From: JAAFHZ01 sp964247085
GTDB lineage: Bacteria > Cyanobacteriota > Cyanobacteriia > Cyanobacteriales > Chamaesiphonaceae
NCBI GenBank assembly: GCA_964247085.1
Contig: CAXTSX010000004.1
Coordinates: forward strand, 62,001-126,000
Reading direction: 5' to 3'
Length of the DNA stretch: 64,000 bases
Shown: piece after piece, positions 59,523 through 64,000 of the stretch
How positions within the stretch are numbered: position 1 is the stretch's first letter
Layout: the number at the start of each line of letters is the position of its first letter
Notes under the pieces: generated by a model
What the model was told of the DNA's origin: nothing
Seen by the model: only the letters and a program-made list of their open reading frames with translations
The model's database searches: none
Made by a program: the position numbers and the translations under genes

Positions 59523-60881
59523 TCATAACCGACCCTGAAGTTTAATTTTCAGATATTTCTCCACTAACTGATTACTAATATTAGTGGCGGGAGCATCTAA
59601 CACCAACACCCCACGCTGGCGTAGTTTGGCAAAGGCCAGTTGCCGTTGGTGCAGCAGATCGATCGCCACGGCTTGATTGTAAGCATCCGGTACCTCGGCA
59701 GCTAAGTGATGAGCCAAGGTATCGATTTGGGGGTCGCGCAGAGTAACGCAAAAAGGCAAATAGCGCGGAGTTAGCCGACTGAGCGCCGTGAGCAATTCCG
59801 CCGAAGCAATTTCATCAATAATGTCGGTGATGATCACCACCAAAGCGCGGCGATTCTGTTGACTCATTACCGTGGTGACCGCGCCGAGATAATCTGGCTC
59901 CAACAATTCTGGTTGAATCCGGCTCAGCCGATCGATCATTTCTGCCATATGAGTTTGTCCGCGTTGCGGTGGGAGCCAGGTATGCAGCGTGCGATCGAAC
60001 ACCCCCACCCCCACTTTGTCACCGCGCTGGGTGGCCGCTAAAGCCAAGGACAGAGTGGCATTTAAACCCAAGTCAAAACGCTGCAAGCCCTGAATATTAG
60101 CCGTCATCAACCGGCCACGATCGAGCAAAATTATCACGGTTTGTTCTTGCTCTGGCTCCAATACCCTTACCAAAGGCCGATTTCGCCGGGCGGTTGCTTT
60201 CCAATCAATAAAACGCGGATCGTCGCCCACCGCGTATTCCCGCATTTCGGTAAACTCAGTGCCTGTACCTAATTTCCGGGTTTGACGCATAGTGCCACTG
60301 GCTTGCAGCGCCAACCGAATAGAAAGCGCCCGCAATCCCACAAGGTCTGGATAAACGGCCACCGGCTGAGCGGCATCTACTCGCCATTGCTGCCAAGCCA
60401 ACCGCCAAGGACTCAGTTGCCGCACTTGAATACCTTGCCAGTCATACTCGCCGCGTTGTTGGGGATGCACTGTATAGGTATGTTCTTGGTGACTACTGGT
60501 TGCAATTTGAGCTGCAATTAGCGCGGGGGTCGCGGGTAATTTAGCTGGCGAAAAGTCCCGAATTTGATAGCTGAATTGTAGGTGTTTTTTTTGGCCAGCT
60601 GCCGACTGCACCATTAGTTTGACCGGATTATCACGTCCGATCGATAGTTTATTCAAATGCTCACGACTAACCTGTACTCGTTGATTGGTAACGCGGCTAG
60701 CATCAACTATGGCTAAGAGCAAGCAGCAACTGTACCAGATCAGGGTGAACCCGATCGCCGCTGACAATCCGGCCTGTCCCGGAATGATTACAGCTATGAG
60801 GGTGGCGACCATTCCCCCACCTATCAACAGCGCGATTAAGATGCTGCTAGGAATCCAATTCCACAACTGTGCTAATTTCAT
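59523..60881 (-). CDS. DUF58 domain protein (vWA-like)
   Basis: The 452 residues have two N-terminal membrane spans (about 14-60), a beta-rich middle and the DUF58 domain with GTGTEFTEMREYAVGDDPRFIDWKATAR and a vWA-like core (VIILLDRGRLMTANIQG). DUF58 proteins associate with a MoxR AAA+ ATPase, probably for metal-dependent protein interactions at the membrane. Its start overlaps the moxR stop by four bases (ATGA), so it is the second gene of that operon. The envelope role is inferred from the family context. Confidence 0.88.
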   Translation of the reverse strand: MKLAQLWNWIPSSILIALLIGGGMVATLIAVIIPGQAGLSAAIGFTLIWYSCCLLLAIVDASRVTNQRVQVSREHLNKLSIGRDNPVKLMVQSAAGQKKHLQFSYQIRDFSPAKLPATPALIAAQIATSSHQEHTYTVHPQQRGEYDWQGIQVRQLSPWRLAWQQWRVDAAQPVAVYPDLVGLRALSIRLALQASGTMRQTRKLGTGTEFTEMREYAVGDDPRFIDWKATARRNRPLVRVLEPEQEQTVIILLDRGRLMTANIQGLQRFDLGLNATLSLALAATQRGDKVGVGVFDRTLHTWLPPQRGQTHMAEMIDRLSRIQPELLEPDYLGAVTTVMSQQNRRALVVIITDIIDEIASAELLTALSRLTPRYLPFCVTLRDPQIDTLAHHLAAEVPDAYNQAVAIDLLHQRQLAFAKLRQRGVLVLDAPATNISNQLVEKYLKIKLQGRL

Positions 60882-61816
60882 CGAGGCACCGCCACCTGAT
60901 TGACTAGACCAGTAATTACTTGATCGATCTGCAGACCATCCAGCTGGGCTTCGGGGCGGAGCATTAAGCGGTGACGCAGTAGCGGTGCGGCTACTAGTTT
61001 CAAGTCATCGGGGGTGACAAAATCCCGGTGATCCAGCCAAGCTGCGGCCTTGCTGGCTGCTAACCAAGCCACCGCCGCCCGGGGCGAAGCCCCCAGGCTT
61101 AAATCGCTATGCTGGCGAGTTTGCTGTACTAGGGCTAAGAGATAATCAACGATCGACGCACTCACCTGAGTCGCTTGCACCTCTCGCCGGGCGTTTAGAC
61201 AGTCAGCGACTGTGGCTACTGGATTTAAGGGACGATTCTGGGTGGAGCCGTGGTGCGCGGTAATGAGCATTTCGCGCTCGGCAGCGGCGGGCGGATAGTC
61301 AATAATAAGCTTAAATAGGAATCGATCGAGCTGGGCTTCGGGCAAAGGGTAGGTGCCCTCAAATTCTAGAGAGTTCTGGGTGGCAATTACCCAAAATAAA
61401 TCAGATAACCTAATGCTGTCGCCATCCAGGGTCACTTGTCCTTCAGCCATCGCTTCTAGCAAGGCGGCTTGGGTTTTGGGAGGGGTGCGATTAATTTCGT
61501 CAGCCAATAACAATTGCGTAAAAACCGGGCCTTTGCGCAAAATAAATTCTTGCGTTTTCAAATCAAAAATATTGGTACCCAAAATATCCATCGGCAGGAT
61601 ATCGGGGGTGAGCTGCACGCGCCGAAAATCGGCCTGAATTAGTTGTGCTAAGACTTTGGCCATGAGGGTTTTGCCGGTACCAGGCACCCCTTCCAAAATG
61701 ACATGGCCACCGGTCAAAAGAGCCACCAGCAGTTGATGAGTGGTTTCTGGTTGTCCAAAGACCACCCCATTTAAGCCCGCGCCCACTGCCTGAAAGATTT
61801 CATGAGTCTGAGTCAT
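60878..61816 (-). CDS. MoxR family AAA+ ATPase
   Basis: About 312 residues from the ATG at 61816 (MTQTHEIFQAV). The frame stays open upstream but would overlap the DUF4350 gene. The Walker A is GVPGTGKT, the Walker B LLADEIN, sensor 1 is in WVIATQNSLEFEGTYPLPEAQ, and the AAA lid ends in RHRLMLRPEA. MoxR ATPases are chaperone-like and act with vWA or DUF58 partners. Here the partner gene follows immediately. Confidence 0.93.
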   Translation of the reverse strand: MTQTHEIFQAVGAGLNGVVFGQPETTHQLLVALLTGGHVILEGVPGTGKTLMAKVLAQLIQADFRRVQLTPDILPMDILGTNIFDLKTQEFILRKGPVFTQLLLADEINRTPPKTQAALLEAMAEGQVTLDGDSIRLSDLFWVIATQNSLEFEGTYPLPEAQLDRFLFKLIIDYPPAAAEREMLITAHHGSTQNRPLNPVATVADCLNARREVQATQVSASIVDYLLALVQQTRQHSDLSLGASPRAAVAWLAASKAAAWLDHRDFVTPDDLKLVAAPLLRHRLMLRPEAQLDGLQIDQVITGLVNQVAVPR

Positions 61817-61833
61817 AGTAAAAGGTTGGAGTT

Positions 61834-62979
61834 CTATAGAGATGAGCGTTGCGACCTGTCGCGCAGGGTTTGCCATTGGCGCAGCCACTGGCGCAATTCT
61901 GTTTCGGTGAGCCGACTGTGATCTGTGGCTAATTGTAATGCCTGCCGGAGATCATCTGCTGGTAGTTTGGTGTGCATTGTCCAAGCTGTTAGCAAAGTTT
62001 GCCGATCGACTAATTGCTGGCTACCCAATCCTAGTTGCTGTTGGAGAGCGAGCTGTTCGGCCTTGCCAATATTTTGCACCACAAAATCACTGCTCTGGGC
62101 TTGGCGCAACACACCACCCAGTGCTTGAATATAAGCCAGACTATTGTCTACGGTGGGCGGTTGGGGAATGATCACCGCCCCAAACCGGCGATTTTGCTGC
62201 CAAATGATCATGCCTAGCATTAAGCAAATGTTGATCAGCACTATGCGCCAGGGGGTGCTGAGGAGATAGGTAAGACCATTGGCAGCTGGACGATTGGCAG
62301 CACCAGACTTCTGGAGATCCCGAAAGCCATGCAGGTACTCATCTACTACAATCCGTTGCTGTTTACTAGTAGCTAAACTGGCCAATAGCTCGTAGTTAGG
62401 CCGAAAATCTTGATAGGCATTCGCGGCCAAGTGCGGCGTAGTGGAAACAATTAACTGACCAGCGCCTAGCTGGGCTGAGGCCACTACATATCCTTGGGCA
62501 TTACCCACAATCTTCTGAGTGGTCGTCACTGCTGTGGGCAGACTATCACTATCCAGTCGGCGGGAGGTGTCAATCCGGATAGCTCCCTGGGCACTGGGTA
62601 AATCTTGGCTAAAATCAATATCTTTAGGCGGGGCATCCACTCCCAACACAATTAGCGTATTGCCCTGTTTAATCCAGTCTTTTTCAGCTGCACTGAGGTC
62701 GAATCGGGTAGTCTGAGGATTGATCTGTAGCCAGGTAGTACCAGCCGGATATTTAGTCACCAGTTCTTTACTATTTTTGCGCCAGCGCTCGATCGAACTA
62801 CCCCGATCGACCATCATTTGATACCAAGCGCCATAACCGCTGGGTTGGTTGCTATAGGTTGATCCGGCTAGCCGTTCGTTTCCTTGGGGAGCATTGACGA
62901 TAATGAGTAAAACAATGATTGCTACCACCGTTGCGAGTACCTGCCAATAGTTCCGCAGAAATTGTCGCCAGTTTTTCAT
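61834..62979 (-). CDS. DUF4350 domain membrane protein
   Basis: The 381 residues start with one span (about 13-30, YWQVLATVVAIIVLLIIV) and end with a second near 240-262 (WRIVLINICLMLGMII). Between them lies a DUF4350 domain (GYGAWYQMMVDRGSSIERW and a GTW/VLGVD core). The C-terminal cytoplasmic tail is helical. In MoxR clusters DUF4350 sits next to DUF4129, as here, overlapping the upstream gene by four bases (ATGA). The function is unknown. Confidence 0.85.
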   Translation of the reverse strand: MKNWRQFLRNYWQVLATVVAIIVLLIIVNAPQGNERLAGSTYSNQPSGYGAWYQMMVDRGSSIERWRKNSKELVTKYPAGTTWLQINPQTTRFDLSAAEKDWIKQGNTLIVLGVDAPPKDIDFSQDLPSAQGAIRIDTSRRLDSDSLPTAVTTTQKIVGNAQGYVVASAQLGAGQLIVSTTPHLAANAYQDFRPNYELLASLATSKQQRIVVDEYLHGFRDLQKSGAANRPAANGLTYLLSTPWRIVLINICLMLGMIIWQQNRRFGAVIIPQPPTVDNSLAYIQALGGVLRQAQSSDFVVQNIGKAEQLALQQQLGLGSQQLVDRQTLLTAWTMHTKLPADDLRQALQLATDHSRLTETELRQWLRQWQTLRDRSQRSSL

Positions 62980-63560
62980 GAGGCCACCTGCTGTTTTAAC
63001 TGCACTTCCATTTGGTTGTAAGCTTCTTGGCAGCTATCAAACCCCGCCGCCGAAATTGATCGATCGGCAAATTGCAGTTGCTCGTGGGTGCGTAGCAATA
63101 CTGTACTGTTTTGCAAAGTCGGCAACTGTTTCAATAATTCGGCATACTCGCGATCGGTACGGCTATTTTGGTGAGGAATCAAGCTGGCATCATGGAGCCG
63201 TTGCAGCATCGCCAAATATAGACAGCGGCAAGCCTCACTATAATTATGCTGGAGCTGAAATTGCTGAGATTGAGCCAGCAGTTCAGCGATAGTTCTGGTT
63301 TTTAGCGGCAGAGCAACTGGCGAACTGACCTGGCGATGGCGACCGCGTTTTTGCCGGAAAAAATCAACCATCTGATAAATTATCCAAGCTAACCCAGCTA
63401 GCAGTAGAAACCATAGCAGGTAAGTCATGGCAGAAATCAGCCAAGCTGGTAAGTTTTGTTTGGGCAAAACTCCAGTCAACTTGGCTTGCAGCCATTCTCC
63501 CCAACGCTGCTGGAGCTGCTCTAATTGCCAACTCCAGCTAGTTTTCTGAAAATTAGCCAT
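62976..63560 (-). CDS. DUF4129 domain protein
   Basis: The 194 residues comprise an N-terminal amphipathic part, one span at about 44-64 (AMTYLLWFLLLAGLAWIIY) and a soluble DUF4129 helical domain (RTIAELLAQSQQFQLQ, CRCLYLAMLQRLHDASLI and DREYAELLKQLP). DUF4129 proteins are found in MoxR/DUF58 clusters across bacteria. This is the first gene of the minus-strand operon DUF4129-DUF4350-moxR-DUF58. Confidence 0.85.
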   Translation of the reverse strand: MANFQKTSWSWQLEQLQQRWGEWLQAKLTGVLPKQNLPAWLISAMTYLLWFLLLAGLAWIIYQMVDFFRQKRGRHRQVSSPVALPLKTRTIAELLAQSQQFQLQHNYSEACRCLYLAMLQRLHDASLIPHQNSRTDREYAELLKQLPTLQNSTVLLRTHEQLQFADRSISAAGFDSCQEAYNQMEVQLKQQVAS

Positions 63561-63568
63561 GGGATAGC

Positions 63569-64000
63569 CTAAAAATCTCCAGCAATACGGTGTTCAGTTT
63601 TAATAAACTTTTCTTCAGCACCAGCTTCCGGGGTCAGTAGTGAAACCACAATACCCACTACAAAGGAGAGCGGAATCGTCACCAAGCCGGGATTTTTAAG
63701 AGGGAACAATGCATCGGTGTGTTTGAGGATATCGACTTGAATTAGAGGCGAAAAGTAGATCAGGATTAATGCTGAAACAGTACCCACAATCATACTAGCT
63801 ACGGCTCCTTTAGTGCTGCAACCCTTCCACAGCATCGATAATATCAAAGCTGGGAAATTGGCACTAGCGGCGATCGCAAAGGCCAGACCCACCATGTAAG
63901 CTACATTCTGTCCTTCAAAAACCAAACCCAGGATCACAGCCAAAACCCCCAAGGCCAGCGTAGAGTAACGCGCCATCTTCAATTGCTCGGTTTCGTTGGA
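63569..64000 (-). CDS. Sodium/solute symporter, C-terminal part (ActP-like; runs off the window)
   Basis: The last ~143 residues of a sodium:solute symporter (SSF family). The visible part has the spans of the last four helices, GLAFAIAASANFPALILSMLW in a sodium-coupled motif region (short form FAIAASANFPAL), and a polar C-terminal tail ending KTEHRIAGDF. The reading frame continues to the window edge through EQLKMARYSTL. The closest family I recognise is the cation/acetate symporter ActP. It lies just upstream of the DUF4129 gene on the same strand, with eight bases between. Confidence 0.8.
   Translation of the reverse strand, partial: SNETEQLKMARYSTLALGVLAVILGLVFEGQNVAYMVGLAFAIAASANFPALILSMLWKGCSTKGAVASMIVGTVSALILIYFSPLIQVDILKHTDALFPLKNPGLVTIPLSFVVGIVVSLLTPEAGAEEKFIKTEHRIAGDF

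Overview
The window is chromosomal DNA of a cyanobacterium. It carries genes for both photosystems (psaI, psaD, psbEFLJ), a Rubisco assembly chaperone (Raf1), the ChlD subunit of magnesium chelatase, a high-light-inducible protein, a fibrillin, an omega-3 desaturase (desB-type) and an RpoD-like group 2 sigma factor. The octamer GCGATCGC (HIP1) and its relatives with CGATCG recur throughout. I cannot name the genus. No tRNA, rRNA, CRISPR array or intact insertion sequence was seen.

Layout. 1-9.5 kb: the start of RNase III, the RNase P RNA, two divergent NB-ARC (STAND) NTPase genes, and a very large carotenoid-oxygenase-family gene directly behind the NB-ARC/WD40 gene. 9.6-15.3 kb: psaI, psbJ-L-F-E, a CPA2 cation/proton antiporter, an M23 peptidase, a ComFB-domain protein and an Hli protein. 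15.3-29.6 kb: housekeeping genes (Raf1, mraY, fibrillin, desB, glucokinase, a glycosyltransferase, a CPBP protease, clpS, a Zam-like RNB protein, asnS, gcvH, a P1B-type metal ATPase). 29.6-41.2 kb: glycerate kinase with a duplicated fragment of itself and a probable toxin/immunity pair upstream, then chlD, ligA, typA and a methyltransferase. 41.2-46.6 kb: an accessory island with MazEF, an ApeA-like HEPN defence gene, a DUF4258/MqsA-type pair, an HNH nuclease pair, orphan antitoxin-like genes and five copies of a short hairpin repeat. 46.6-53.8 kb: the sigma factor, a PLD-family protein, a cysteine desulfurase, a DUF433/DUF5615 toxin-antitoxin pair, a methyltransferase, an HTH protein and psaD. 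53.8-64 kb: an NnrU/Z-ISO-like gene and the RDD / SpoIIM / DUF58 / MoxR / DUF4350 / DUF4129 membrane cluster, split by a small insert (BrnTA and a PD-(D/E)XK-like protein), ending in a truncated sodium/solute symporter gene.

Themes. Toxin-antitoxin-like cassettes recur at 29.7, 41.3, 44.2, 45.0, 50.6 and 58.3 kb. Two of them lie between an intact host gene and a second, partial copy of that gene's end: glycerate kinase for the 29.7-kb cassette and a methyltransferase for MazEF. This suggests a shared way of arriving. The most unusual single locus is the NB-ARC/WD40 gene followed 36 bases later by an 880-residue carotenoid oxygenase homologue, with a divergent NB-ARC paralogue that has lost its WD40 sensor.
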